Source: Mycetocola spongiae
GTDB taxonomy: Bacteria; Actinomycetota; Actinomycetes; Actinomycetales; Microbacteriaceae
NCBI RefSeq assembly: GCF_020424085.1
Contig: NZ_CP080203.1
Span: forward strand, 124,001-188,000
Direction of reading: 5' to 3'
Length of the DNA: 64,000 nt
In this document: in pieces, positions 15,755-22,660 of the stretch
Layout: each line of letters opens with the position of its first letter
Position numbering within the stretch: position 1 is the stretch's first letter
Notes under the pieces: generated by a model
What the model saw: the letters and a program-made list of their open reading frames with translations, nothing else
The model's database searches: none
What the model was told of the DNA's origin: nothing
Position numbers and translations under genes: made by a program

Positions 15755-16359
15755 GGTGTGAACTCCTCCATCGCCTGTTGGGCGATTATGAGGCGGGCGT
15801 GAACCTGCGCTGCAATGGGCAGGATCAGGTCACGCGCCGCAATGATTTTCGGATGGTCGCGAGGCACAAAAATGTGTTGCGGGCTGCCCTCGCGCAGGCT
15901 GTCGCTGATGATTTCAGCCCAGATGAATTCCACGCCCGACGCTTCCGGCACGGCGTGGAGCTGCCACGCCATTTGGCGCCACTCTTTAGGGTCTGGGCCG
16001 GTGACCACACGCCCGTGTTTCGCCTTACACTCCGCGAGCCGGATACTGCCGTCGGAGAGCTCCCGGATGCCGTCAGGGGTGGCGGCGGCCCACGATTTCC
16101 CCGGGGAGTGAATGAGTGCTTTGTTCTCGGGCGTCATGCTCCAAGCGAGCATGTACGGCTCCCAGAAATGCCCGGACTCGGTGTATCGATTTCCCGTGAA
16201 GGTGCTGTGCGCGGCGCGCAGCTTGGCCAGCACATATTTATCCACCGATTCCGGCTTCACATACCCGGCGGCGTCGCTGGCCCCAATAATCGAGGACCGG
16301 GACCCCAGCCAGGCGTCCCGGTCCTCACCGGTATCGAGAATGCGCTCCCGCCACGTCAT
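15751..16359 (-). CDS. YqaJ-type phage recombination exonuclease
   Basis: 202 residues. The lambda-exonuclease-like PD-(D/E)XK fold is recognisable: SRSSIIGASDAAGY near the N-terminus, SGHFWEPYML, ATPDGI, and LAECKAKHG supplying the catalytic Asp/Glu/Lys. Degrades one strand of duplex ends to feed the ERF annealing protein, with which it overlaps by 4 nt. Confidence 0.88.
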   Translation of the reverse strand: MTWRERILDTGEDRDAWLGSRSSIIGASDAAGYVKPESVDKYVLAKLRAAHSTFTGNRYTESGHFWEPYMLAWSMTPENKALIHSPGKSWAAATPDGIRELSDGSIRLAECKAKHGRVVTGPDPKEWRQMAWQLHAVPEASGVEFIWAEIISDSLREGSPQHIFVPRDHPKIIAARDLILPIAAQVHARLIIAQQAMEEFTP

Positions 16360-16742
16360 GGGGTGACCCCACGCTCAAAGTCCCCGCCGCCCAAAAGAAG
16401 CACCGCGAAAGTCTCCGCGGTCATCGTGACGTACTGCTCGGCAGGATCGGCGGTGCCACGCTTTTTGTGCATGACCACCCCGATAACCGCGTCATCATGC
16501 CCGCGCTCCACCTCGGCCTCACGGAGCCACGCGGGCAGGGCCATCGTGGCCACGTCCTTGCACTCGATCACGACGCGGCCACCGCGGATCGCGCGGACCC
16601 CGCCGATATCGCCGCGGTCCTTCGCGCCGGACTTCACCCGGCGGTCGATACGGTCATCGCCAAGGCGCTCGGCTAACCAGTCGGCCTGCGCCCGTTCAAA
16701 GCGCGCCCCCGCATTCTTCGCGCTGCGCCGGTTCCGAGTCAC
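16356..16742 (-). CDS. PD-(D/E)XK nuclease, Holliday-junction-resolvase-like
   Basis: 128 residues from GTG 16742 with GAGGAGG upstream. KNAGARFERAQADWLAERLG followed by KDRGDIGGVRAIRGGRVVIECKDV gives an Asp ... Glu-x-Lys active site typical of small resolvase-like nucleases. Located between the exonuclease and a short unknown gene, suggesting it processes recombination intermediates. Confidence 0.78.
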   Translation of the reverse strand: MTRNRRSAKNAGARFERAQADWLAERLGDDRIDRRVKSGAKDRGDIGGVRAIRGGRVVIECKDVATMALPAWLREAEVERGHDDAVIGVVMHKKRGTADPAEQYVTMTAETFAVLLLGGGDFERGVTP

Positions 16743-17032
16743 GAGGCCACCTCCTCGGCGCTCATCGTGATTGTGATGACCTGCCGAGACACGATCACCA
16801 AATCCACGATCGCGTCCTCGGGGATTCCGAGGCGCAGAAGATGTGCGCGATACTCCTTGACCAAGGCGGCCCGGTTGTTCGGATGCCGCCCCGGATCGGC
16901 CTGATAGTCGGGTGCGAGAAGATAGCGGCACCCGGCAAAAGTGGCGCTGCTTCCGCTGTCGCCCCATGTCTCGGATCCGTCGGGGGCCCGGTAGCCGTAT
17001 TCCACGCGAGTGATGGTGTCCGCGGCGCTCAC
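16739..17032 (-). CDS. 97-residue hypothetical phage protein
   Basis: GTG start overlapping the ATPase stop (GTGA). The pattern RVEYGYRAPDGSETWGD ... HLLRLGIPEDAIVDLVIVSRQV is seen in small actinobacterial and phage proteins of unknown role. No catalytic motif. Confidence 0.65.
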   Translation of the reverse strand: MSAADTITRVEYGYRAPDGSETWGDSGSSATFAGCRYLLAPDYQADPGRHPNNRAALVKEYRAHLLRLGIPEDAIVDLVIVSRQVITITMSAEEVAS

Positions 17033-18246
17033 GCGAGCACCCCCTCGGTGACCGTAAACTCGGCCGAGTCATCCTCGGTGACCACCTCGATAAGTACCAG
17101 GTAGCCGCGAGCGATAGCCACAGCCTCGATCTCCATCAACGACTCAGAATCCAGCAGGCTCCCGTCCTTGATCATCACGATACGAAGATCAGGCTGCGCG
17201 AGCGTGACCAGCTCGAAAGCTACCCGCACCTTTTTCGCCGAGTTGATCTGCTTGAAAGGCACCCCGTCCACGGTGATGCCGTCATCGTCTACGCTCAGCC
17301 CGGCGGGGAATGCCGCACCGGCCAGCCCGTCGGCCTTCACCTTCGCGATCCGGTCCAGCTCGGCCTGGATCCGGGCCACCTTCTCGCTCGCGGCCGCCGC
17401 CTCGGCGAGCGCCGCGGCCTTGGCCTGCGCCTCGCGGATCGAGGTGTTGGTGGCTTCGGCGCCGGCCAGGCGTGCGGAGATCGCGTCGATGTCCGGTGCG
17501 GTCCACACGGCTAGTCGGGTTTCGGTGGCCTGGATCGCGGCTTCCAGCTCGGTGTATTCGGAGTTCAGCGCGGCGATCTCCGCGAGGATCGCCTTCTGCC
17601 GGGCCTCCTGCGTCACCACCGCGGCCAGGTCGGCGTCATGGGCGTGCTGTGCGGCGCGGGCCGCTTCCAGCTCGGCCAGTAGCTCGACGTGATCGGCCCA
17701 GGTCGCGGTCGCGTCGCCGTCGGGCAATGCCGCGGCGTGGGCCTGGGTGCGCTCCGCCTCCCGGTTAGCGTCGGTGCGCTGCTTATAGGCGAGATCATGC
17801 TCGGCTTCCAGCGTGGCCAGGTCGAACGGAAGATCGACGCGGGCGAGGAGCGCCTGGCGCTGCTCACTCTCGGGGCGGCGGGTGAATTCCAGCGGGTCGA
17901 AAGGCACCGCGCCGACCAACTTTTTTACCGCATCCGAGGGGCTACCGTATTTCGCGCCGTCCAGCGCCGCGACCGCCAGCGTCCCCGCATTATCACCGGT
18001 CCACACCCGCTTGATGATTCGGCAATCAGTTGTGAGAGTGACCTCGGCGCGATCCTGCCCGTCGTGAATAGGGCGCCGGGTGAGCTTCGTGCCCTTCGGA
18101 TCGATGATCTCTGCGAAGGCATCCAGGAAGCTGGATTTACCTGCACCGTTTTTCCCCCCGATGACGATGAGATGTTTTCCGGCCACGTCGATATCGGCGT
18201 GACGCAGGCCCTTAAAATTGGTGACCTTAAGATTCGTGATTTCCAT
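17029..18246 (-). CDS. AAA ATPase, SbcC/RecF-like
   Basis: 405 residues. The N-terminus LKVTNFKGLRHADIDV and Walker A GKNGAGKSS (31-39) are classic for RecF/SMC-type ATPases; a long coiled coil (about 145-310) separates it from a C-terminal lobe with IVMIKDGSLLD as a degenerate Walker B and a hydrophobic end. Much shorter than SbcC, like phage SMC-like ATPases that pair with nucleases. Two small nuclease genes lie just downstream. Confidence 0.85.
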   Translation of the reverse strand: MEITNLKVTNFKGLRHADIDVAGKHLIVIGGKNGAGKSSFLDAFAEIIDPKGTKLTRRPIHDGQDRAEVTLTTDCRIIKRVWTGDNAGTLAVAALDGAKYGSPSDAVKKLVGAVPFDPLEFTRRPESEQRQALLARVDLPFDLATLEAEHDLAYKQRTDANREAERTQAHAAALPDGDATATWADHVELLAELEAARAAQHAHDADLAAVVTQEARQKAILAEIAALNSEYTELEAAIQATETRLAVWTAPDIDAISARLAGAEATNTSIREAQAKAAALAEAAAASEKVARIQAELDRIAKVKADGLAGAAFPAGLSVDDDGITVDGVPFKQINSAKKVRVAFELVTLAQPDLRIVMIKDGSLLDSESLMEIEAVAIARGYLVLIEVVTEDDSAEFTVTEGVLA

Positions 18247-18400
18247 GATTTCCTTCTTCGATAAAAATGGCGGCCACGGATGCGGCCATGAGCAGAAGCG
18301 CGGCGAGGGTAACCCCGCCCACCGCGCCTTTGAGAGTGATTTCGATGAAGCCCGCGACCAGCGCGAGCGTGCTGGCCGCGACGAACGCCCAGCGGCTCAT
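18227..18400 (-). CDS. 57-residue two-span membrane protein
   Basis: Product MSRWAFVAASTLALVAGFIE..., two hydrophobic helices separated by a short KG turn, and a hydrophilic tail rich in His/Asn. ATG overlaps the preceding stop (ATGA); the 3' end overlaps the ATPase gene by 20 nt. Unknown. Confidence 0.65.
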   Translation of the reverse strand: MSRWAFVAASTLALVAGFIEITLKGAVGGVTLAALLLMAASVAAIFIEEGNHGNHES

Positions 18401-18558
18401 CGGAGCGCCCAGAAAAACATTCCGAGGATGCCCAGCGCGCTCACGATCACCACGACGAGGCCGCCGATGATCACCGCTGTGTCATCGCGGGGGATCAGTG
18501 GGCCCGTCTCGATACGCGGCGGATGCTGGGGCGGGGTGGGCTCGTCCAGGGGGATCAT
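18397..18558 (-). CDS. 53-residue single-span membrane protein
   Basis: Proline-rich cytoplasmic N-terminus (MIPLDEPTPPQHPPR) and one C-terminal hydrophobic helix (AVIIGGLVVVIVSALGILGMFF). Overlaps both neighbours by 4 nt. Resembles small holin-like or membrane-anchoring phage proteins; function unknown. Confidence 0.65.
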   Translation of the reverse strand: MIPLDEPTPPQHPPRIETGPLIPRDDTAVIIGGLVVVIVSALGILGMFFWALR

Positions 18559-19322
18559 GCCGCGGCCGCCTTACCAAAAAGACGAGCCACCGCGGTCTTA
18601 CCCTCCGGCGTGACATACAGTGTCTGCCGAACCTGATTGTTGTGATGCCGCGGCGCGTTATGCTGCGGCACCAGCCGGAACTTCGCTTTATGCTCCGCCG
18701 CCGGCCAATACTCGGTCACGTCCTCCGTATGGCCCTTTGACACGGAGTATCGGCGGCCGATGTGCTTCCGGTAGATCCACCCCTTACCAATGAGGAGATC
18801 GCGGATCACCCCTTCCTTCTCGCCGATCGCGTTGCCCAGCGCCCGAATGGTGTCCATATCGTCGGGAGATACGAAAAGGTCCACATATTCGACCTTCGGG
18901 GCGTCATCCAGCGCGCGAGCTTCAAGCTCGGCAACCTTGGCCGCGGTGATCTGCAGCGCCTGGTGCACGATCTGCTCCGGCGTGAGCATCGCCGGCACCC
19001 CATATGTGCCGGTCTTGCGAATCTTCGGCAGGATCTCCTCGAAAACCAGCTTTTCGAACTCGGCGGCCGCGGGAAGCTTGCTACCAATGATCAGGCGGAG
19101 CACATCAGGCTCAGCGATGACCCGAAGATTCTGGGTTCCGCCGAGGGTCTCAAGGGGGTGGTGTTTTGCCACCCCCTTCGTGTGCTGTTTGATAGCGCTC
19201 GCTGTATCGATGTATCCGAGCGCCGCGGCTACATCGCGAGCGACAAACCACGGTTCACCGTCGATCACCACGGTTCGTATTTGGTGCCCTTCGAAGCTGA
19301 ACGGCAATATTTCGTTCTGCAT
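18555..19322 (-). CDS. Phage antirepressor (BRO-N/KilA-C type)
   Basis: 255 residues. The N-terminal BRO domain is clear (HQIRTVVIDGEPWFVARDVAAALGY ... NLRVIAEPDVLRLIIGSKLPAAAEFEKLVFEEILPKIRKTG). The C-terminal half is a DNA-binding KilA-C/ANT-like domain. Such proteins counteract phage repressors and favour lytic growth. AGGGGAA lies before the ATG. Second gene of the early operon. Confidence 0.9.
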   Translation of the reverse strand: MQNEILPFSFEGHQIRTVVIDGEPWFVARDVAAALGYIDTASAIKQHTKGVAKHHPLETLGGTQNLRVIAEPDVLRLIIGSKLPAAAEFEKLVFEEILPKIRKTGTYGVPAMLTPEQIVHQALQITAAKVAELEARALDDAPKVEYVDLFVSPDDMDTIRALGNAIGEKEGVIRDLLIGKGWIYRKHIGRRYSVSKGHTEDVTEYWPAAEHKAKFRLVPQHNAPRHHNNQVRQTLYVTPEGKTAVARLFGKAAAA

Positions 19323-19330
19323 GATTTCCC

Positions 19331-19996
19331 CTATCGGATCAAAAGGTTTGGCTGGATAAGCGCCTCGGCGTACACGTCCCCGCCGGTTCCGGCGTAAGTG
19401 AAGATCACTGGGCCCGGCTTGCTATCGCTCGTGGGGTTTGAGGTGAGGACCATCTTTGGGGTGTCGTCGCGCTGCGCGAGCTTCCCCAAATCGCCGAAAA
19501 ACTTTGGCTTCAGCCCCACGGGGCCCGCGAACGGCTCCGACTCGCGAGCGGAGGCAAGCAGGGTGAGCATGGACGGAAAGTTGCCCTTCACCGCTTCGCC
19601 ACTCATGCGCAACGCCACCCCGGCATTCGGCGTGAGGACCTCAAACGCGATCAGGCCGGTCTCCGGGTCGAACTCGACTTTCACTGGCGCAACGTTTTCG
19701 CCCACTTTGGGCCACTCGCGCCAGAACGCCCGCGCATTGCGCTGCACCCACTGCATCAAGCTCAACGGCGCGGTGAACTCCGCCGGGGCGGGCGCGCCCT
19801 GGATGGGGAGCGTCGCGGTATGCATCCGATAGCGGTCGGTGGCCACGAGTCGCAGCTCTTTTTCTGTAACCACCCAACGCACTGCACAGATGCTCGGAGC
19901 AATATCGTCGCGGCTCGCGGCCACCACCGTTCCATCCACGATCCATTTCAAGTCTGCGGATGGCAGGGTGAAGCTGGTAATATTAGATTTCGTCAA
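19331..19996 (-). CDS. DNA sliding-clamp-like protein (DnaN homologue, short form)
   Basis: 221 residues from TTG 19996 (AAAGGTG 5 nt upstream; a GTG five codons earlier is less well placed). KELRLVATDRYRMHTATL is close to the beta-clamp LRLVATDGHRLA motif, and GLIAFEVLTPNAGVALRMSGEAVKGNFPSMLTLL plus the later PVIFTYAG stretch match further clamp strands. Bacterial clamps have three domains and about 370 residues; this has room for two. It is the first gene of the early operon, with no phage polymerase visible. Confidence 0.75.
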   Translation of the reverse strand: MTKSNITSFTLPSADLKWIVDGTVVAASRDDIAPSICAVRWVVTEKELRLVATDRYRMHTATLPIQGAPAPAEFTAPLSLMQWVQRNARAFWREWPKVGENVAPVKVEFDPETGLIAFEVLTPNAGVALRMSGEAVKGNFPSMLTLLASARESEPFAGPVGLKPKFFGDLGKLAQRDDTPKMVLTSNPTSDSKPGPVIFTYAGTGGDVYAEALIQPNLLIR

Positions 19997-20015
19997 GGTT
20001 TCACCTTTCACTGAG

Positions 20016-20044
20016 CGCCCCGTTACAGCGGGGCGTTTTCTTTT
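20016..20044 (+). terminator. Intrinsic terminator-like hairpin upstream of early operon
   Basis: Perfect 7-bp CGCCCCG/CGGGGCG stem with 6-nt loop followed by TTTTCTTTT on the plus strand. It sits just upstream of the clamp gene start, blocking rightward transcription coming out of the early region. Confidence 0.65.
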
Positions 20045-20128
20045 GCGCGGTTAGCGCCGTGCCGCCTCGGGGGTTGATCCCGACAATGCCCCGGCACACA
20101 AGGTGCCCTGAGGGACGGCGGTAGTGCC

Positions 20129-20141
20129 CTAGAATCTGGGC
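20129..20141 (+). promoter_or_regulatory. -10 element of a leaderless promoter
   Basis: TAGAAT lies 6 nt before the ATG at 20142, placing the transcription start on the start codon. No clear -35 is visible. Confidence 0.5.
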
Positions 20142-20747
20142 ATGCGAATCGATGACCTGGTCCCCTCTGCTGATCCATCGCCGTTGCAGTGGGCGCCAGC
20201 GATCGTATCGGCCGTATTCGCCGTGGTAACTGGAACGCTTGCGTGGATCGCTTCGCGACGAAACGGCAGAGCCGCGCGAGCACGAGTGCAAATAGCGTTC
20301 ATGCACGACTCGCTCGGACAGGTGCATGTCACTGCCGCGAATCGAGGCCCTGCCGATGCCCTGAGTTTTGAGCTCGCGGTTGACCGCTATGACGGGTACT
20401 CCCTCGTCTACCCAGACGACCCTTGCACGCTTCCCGCGGGACAACGGCACGTGCGCTCTATCCCAGACGAAGTAAGACTCAGCCGACGAGTCGTGGTTGA
20501 GGTCGTATGGGAGGACGGAGCGCTCATGCGACATAGGCGTGTTTATTGGTACCGGGCTAGACCTTCTAGCGGGGGTCGGGGCGCCACCGTGTCGTACCTT
20601 AAGCGTCGCCGGCTTACAGGCCAGCCGATTCTTCCCCCCATGCGGGTTGTCCCTGCCTGGCTTGGCGTAGTGTCAACGACGTTCCGCACATGGCGAACCA
20701 CGCTGAAACAGCGAGCAGGACAACGCAAACAACCGGAACGGCGATAA
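20142..20747 (+). CDS. Membrane-anchored protein beside the lysogeny switch
   Basis: 201 residues. One N-terminal membrane helix (WAPAIVSAVFAVVTGTLAWIAS) followed by RRNGRAARAR; then a beta-rich domain (VHVTAANRGPADALSFELAV ... SLVYPDDPCTLPAGQRHVR) and a basic tail. No ribosome site but a -10 at leaderless spacing. Expression from a lysogen is likely from its position beside the repressor. It converges with and overlaps the next gene by 134 bp. Candidate superinfection-exclusion or other moron gene; family not recognised. Confidence 0.7.
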   Translation: MRIDDLVPSADPSPLQWAPAIVSAVFAVVTGTLAWIASRRNGRAARARVQIAFMHDSLGQVHVTAANRGPADALSFELAVDRYDGYSLVYPDDPCTLPAGQRHVRSIPDEVRLSRRVVVEVVWEDGALMRHRRVYWYRARPSSGGRGATVSYLKRRRLTGQPILPPMRVVPAWLGVVSTTFRTWRTTLKQRAGQRKQPERR

Positions 20748-20874
20748 CCGAAATCAAACGATTGAGCCCCACATTCTCCCGCGCAACCTCGTATGAGACA
20801 ACCACGAGTGGGAAAAGAACCCAGGCGAGGCAGACCGTGGCCGGGACTGCGACTAGCCAGATAAGTAGAACCAT
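20614..20874 (-). CDS. Two-span membrane protein, antisense-overlapping
   Basis: 86 residues: two hydrophobic helices (MVLLIWLVAVPATVCLAWVLFPLVVV and LISVIAVPVVCVVLLAVSAWF) with a short polar tail. AAGGAG lies 4 nt before the ATG, an almost ideal site. The last 134 bp are shared in antisense with the rightward gene, so the two may reduce each other's expression. Unknown function. Confidence 0.7.
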   Translation of the reverse strand: MVLLIWLVAVPATVCLAWVLFPLVVVSYEVARENVGLNRLISVIAVPVVCVVLLAVSAWFAMCGTSLTLRQARQGQPAWGEESAGL

Positions 20875-20895
20875 GCTTCTCCTTTTGTTGCGAGT

Positions 20896-20929
20896 GGTCG
20901 CGGCCCCGGAGAGATACGGGGCCGCGACC
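20896..20929. other. 13-bp perfect hairpin upstream of the leftward membrane gene
   Basis: GC-rich 13-bp stem (20896-20908 with 20917-20929) with an 8-nt GA-rich loop, ending 11 nt before the AAGGAG site of the leftward gene. The arm sequence GTCGCGGCCCCG recurs at 21013. No T tract; may be a leader structure. Confidence 0.6.
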
Positions 20930-21313
20930 GGCCAGTCCGTGCCTAGATGCCCGCGGCGCCTCTACGCCCGACATGCATCCGTGTAGCACCGCAACCCACC
21001 CGCAGGTGATGAGGAAGTCGCGGCCCCGTACTACTGGCCTAAAAATGTGTTTCCCCGCTGGAATGCATCTGGTGCTGTGGCTGGCCGGACAAGTCAACGG
21101 CGGCTAGTGACCTCGTGCCCTCGCGGGGTACTTCACGCTGTGGAATTTTGAAAGAACGTTCGGTGCCCCAACCCCACCAATCAAGGCGAGCTGTAAGACC
21201 CGGTGTTGGCCTGTTTTTGGGCGCAACAATTACCCCTGTCAAAGGGGTGGTTTTTGAGAGACCCGGTTAGAAGCTGGTCAGGCTAAGCCGCACACAGAGG
21301 CGGCAGGAGCCGG
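20930..21313. other. Intergenic stretch with orphan terminator
   Basis: No convincing gene. A leftward frame (21039-21242) lacks a ribosome site. A rightward terminator (below) has no protein gene upstream, so an untranslated RNA is possible. Confidence 0.45.
21232..21255 (+). terminator. Orphan intrinsic terminator
   Basis: ACCCCT/AGGGGT stem with 5-nt loop followed by GGTTTTT on the plus strand. No coding gene ends nearby on this strand. Confidence 0.65.
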
Positions 21314-21427
21314 CTATTCGGCAGGCTTAGAGCGTTCGTTCACATCGCGGACCGCCTGGACAAAGGCCTGGGCTGCTTCGCGGATGCACTGCTCACGCGA
21401 GGGTCGGGCGAGGGGTGCGGCGCTCAT
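21314..21427 (-). CDS. 37-residue helical peptide downstream of cro-like gene
   Basis: MSAAPLARPSREQCIREAAQ...: one amphipathic helix. ATG lies 2 nt after the stop of the Cro-like gene, so it is likely co-translated. Unknown. Confidence 0.5.
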   Translation of the reverse strand: MSAAPLARPSREQCIREAAQAFVQAVRDVNERSKPAE

Positions 21428-21429
21428 GA

Positions 21430-21693
21430 CTAAGCCGCAGCCTTATCGACGAAAAACAGCTCTCCCATGGGGCAAAGCGGGAACGCGACTACCATGCGGG
21501 CAATAAACCCGTTGGAGGGGAGAGTTTTGCCAGTCGAGACTCGCCATAGAGTCGTCGGGTTAATGTTGGCGAGACGGGCGAGGTCGGCTTCGCTCTCGAT
21601 GCCGTTCGCTCGGCGCAGCTCGTCGAGCTTCGCGCGGTTGAGCCGGAGTCCGGGCTGAGCCGCAGACGTTACTTCGGTGTATGTATCTTGCAT
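21430..21693 (-). CDS. Cro-like XRE-family regulator
   Basis: 87 residues with a helix-turn-helix at about 35-58 (ESEADLARLANINPTTLWRVSTGKTLPS). Divergent from the repressor gene, the usual cro position. ATG lies 7 nt after a TAGCGT -10, indicating a leaderless mRNA. Probably represses the lysogenic promoter during lytic growth. Confidence 0.8.
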   Translation of the reverse strand: MQDTYTEVTSAAQPGLRLNRAKLDELRRANGIESEADLARLANINPTTLWRVSTGKTLPSNGFIARMVVAFPLCPMGELFFVDKAAA

Positions 21694-21728
21694 GGCTGTA
21701 ACGCTACCAAATAATTCCGCGGGTGCAA
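21694..21728 (-). promoter_or_regulatory. Leftward switch promoter TTGCAC-16-TAGCGT (leaderless)
   Basis: On the minus strand TTGCAC (21728-21723), 16 nt, TAGCGT (21706-21701), then 7 nt to the ATG of the Cro-like gene. The -35 lies in GGTTGCACCC, the same core as the other two phage promoters noted. Confidence 0.7.
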
Positions 21729-21790
21729 CCTAAAAAAATCCATCGCCGCGAAAAATCCCCGTGTTTCCGCGGTTCCCGTATGTAAAGTTA

Positions 21791-21826
21791 TTGCACCGAT
21801 GCAATAGGTGTGTTAAGGTTTCTTTC
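21791..21826 (+). promoter_or_regulatory. Repressor promoter TTGCAC-17-TAAGGT with operator (leaderless)
   Basis: TTGCAC (21791-21796), 17 nt, TAAGGT (21814-21819), 7 nt to ATG 21827. The -35 overlaps the palindrome TTGCA-CCGA-TGCAA (21791-21804), a likely operator for autoregulation. Confidence 0.75.
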
Positions 21827-22288
21827 ATGCAAGCACCAACATCTAGCTGGGCCGTATATCTCCGCACCGTGACGGATGGGGAGAGTAACGCGGCAATCGC
21901 GCAACGCGCAGGAGTGTCCACCGCAGCAGTAAGCCGATGGCTATCGGGTGTTACTGCAGCCCCCGACCCTCGCACTGTGATTTCATTCGCCCGCGGCTAC
22001 GGGCAAGACCCGATTTATGCGCTGTTCGCCGCGGGTTACCTCACACACGGGGAAATCAACCGCGCGGCCCCGCGCGAATTCACTCTGAGTGACTTCAATG
22101 ACCTGCAGCTCGCTCAAGAAATCGTGCGCCGGCTAGACAGCGGGGAGGCCTCGCCGCAGCTGACCGAGCCGGTTGAGCTCGACGCAAGTTCTAATGTCGT
22201 ACCAATGCGAGATGATTTCAACCCCGACGCGCTTCCCCACGCGGCGTACCCCGACACCGAAGAACCTGGATACCCGGATGAGGACTGA
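21827..22288 (+). CDS. Phage immunity repressor (XRE family)
   Basis: 153 residues. Helix-turn-helix at about 21-41 (NAAIAQRAGVSTAAVSRWLS), a central helical part (YGQDPIYALFAAGYL) resembling actinophage immunity repressors, and an acidic C-terminal tail. Followed by an ImmA-like protease and the integrase, the usual lysogeny order in actinobacterial phages. Start set by the leaderless promoter; the frame is open further upstream but lacks a start signal. Confidence 0.85.
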   Translation: MQAPTSSWAVYLRTVTDGESNAAIAQRAGVSTAAVSRWLSGVTAAPDPRTVISFARGYGQDPIYALFAAGYLTHGEINRAAPREFTLSDFNDLQLAQEIVRRLDSGEASPQLTEPVELDASSNVVPMRDDFNPDALPHAAYPDTEEPGYPDED

Positions 22289-22291
22289 TAA

Positions 22292-22660
22292 ATGCAACAA
22301 TACGACCCGTGGAATCACGCCGAAAAACTCGGCGTTTCCATAATCGAGTGGCCCCTGCGCACGGCCAAAGGGATGTGGGTCCCCGAGCAGCGCGCAATAT
22401 TCATCCGCCCCAAGATGCGTTCCTTTGTAGAGCTCTCGGTACTTGCCCATGAGCTAGTCCACGCCGAATACTGCGACCCCGCAGGGCATCACCCCAAAAA
22501 TGAGGCGCGCGCCAATCGCATCGCAGCGCAACGCCTCATCAACCCCCGAGAGATCGCCGAGCTGCTCAGGCTGTACCCCGACGGAGACCGGATCTGCCGA
22601 GAGCTCGGCGTCACCCGCGAAATATTTCAGGCATACCTAGACACCGGAGAGGTGGCATGA
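22292..22660 (+). CDS. ImmA/IrrE-type metalloprotease
   Basis: 122 residues with zinc motif HELVH (53-57) in FVELSVLAHELVHAEYCDPAG, and further helices after NEARANRIAAQRLI. In ICEBs1 and related elements ImmA cleaves the repressor to induce excision; partnership with the repressor just upstream is inferred from position. GAGGA lies 7 nt before the ATG. Confidence 0.88.
   Translation: MQQYDPWNHAEKLGVSIIEWPLRTAKGMWVPEQRAIFIRPKMRSFVELSVLAHELVHAEYCDPAGHHPKNEARANRIAAQRLINPREIAELLRLYPDGDRICRELGVTREIFQAYLDTGEVA

Noticed and set aside
21039-21242. Leftward 67-codon frame
   Set aside because: No ribosome site or promoter; no recognisable domain.
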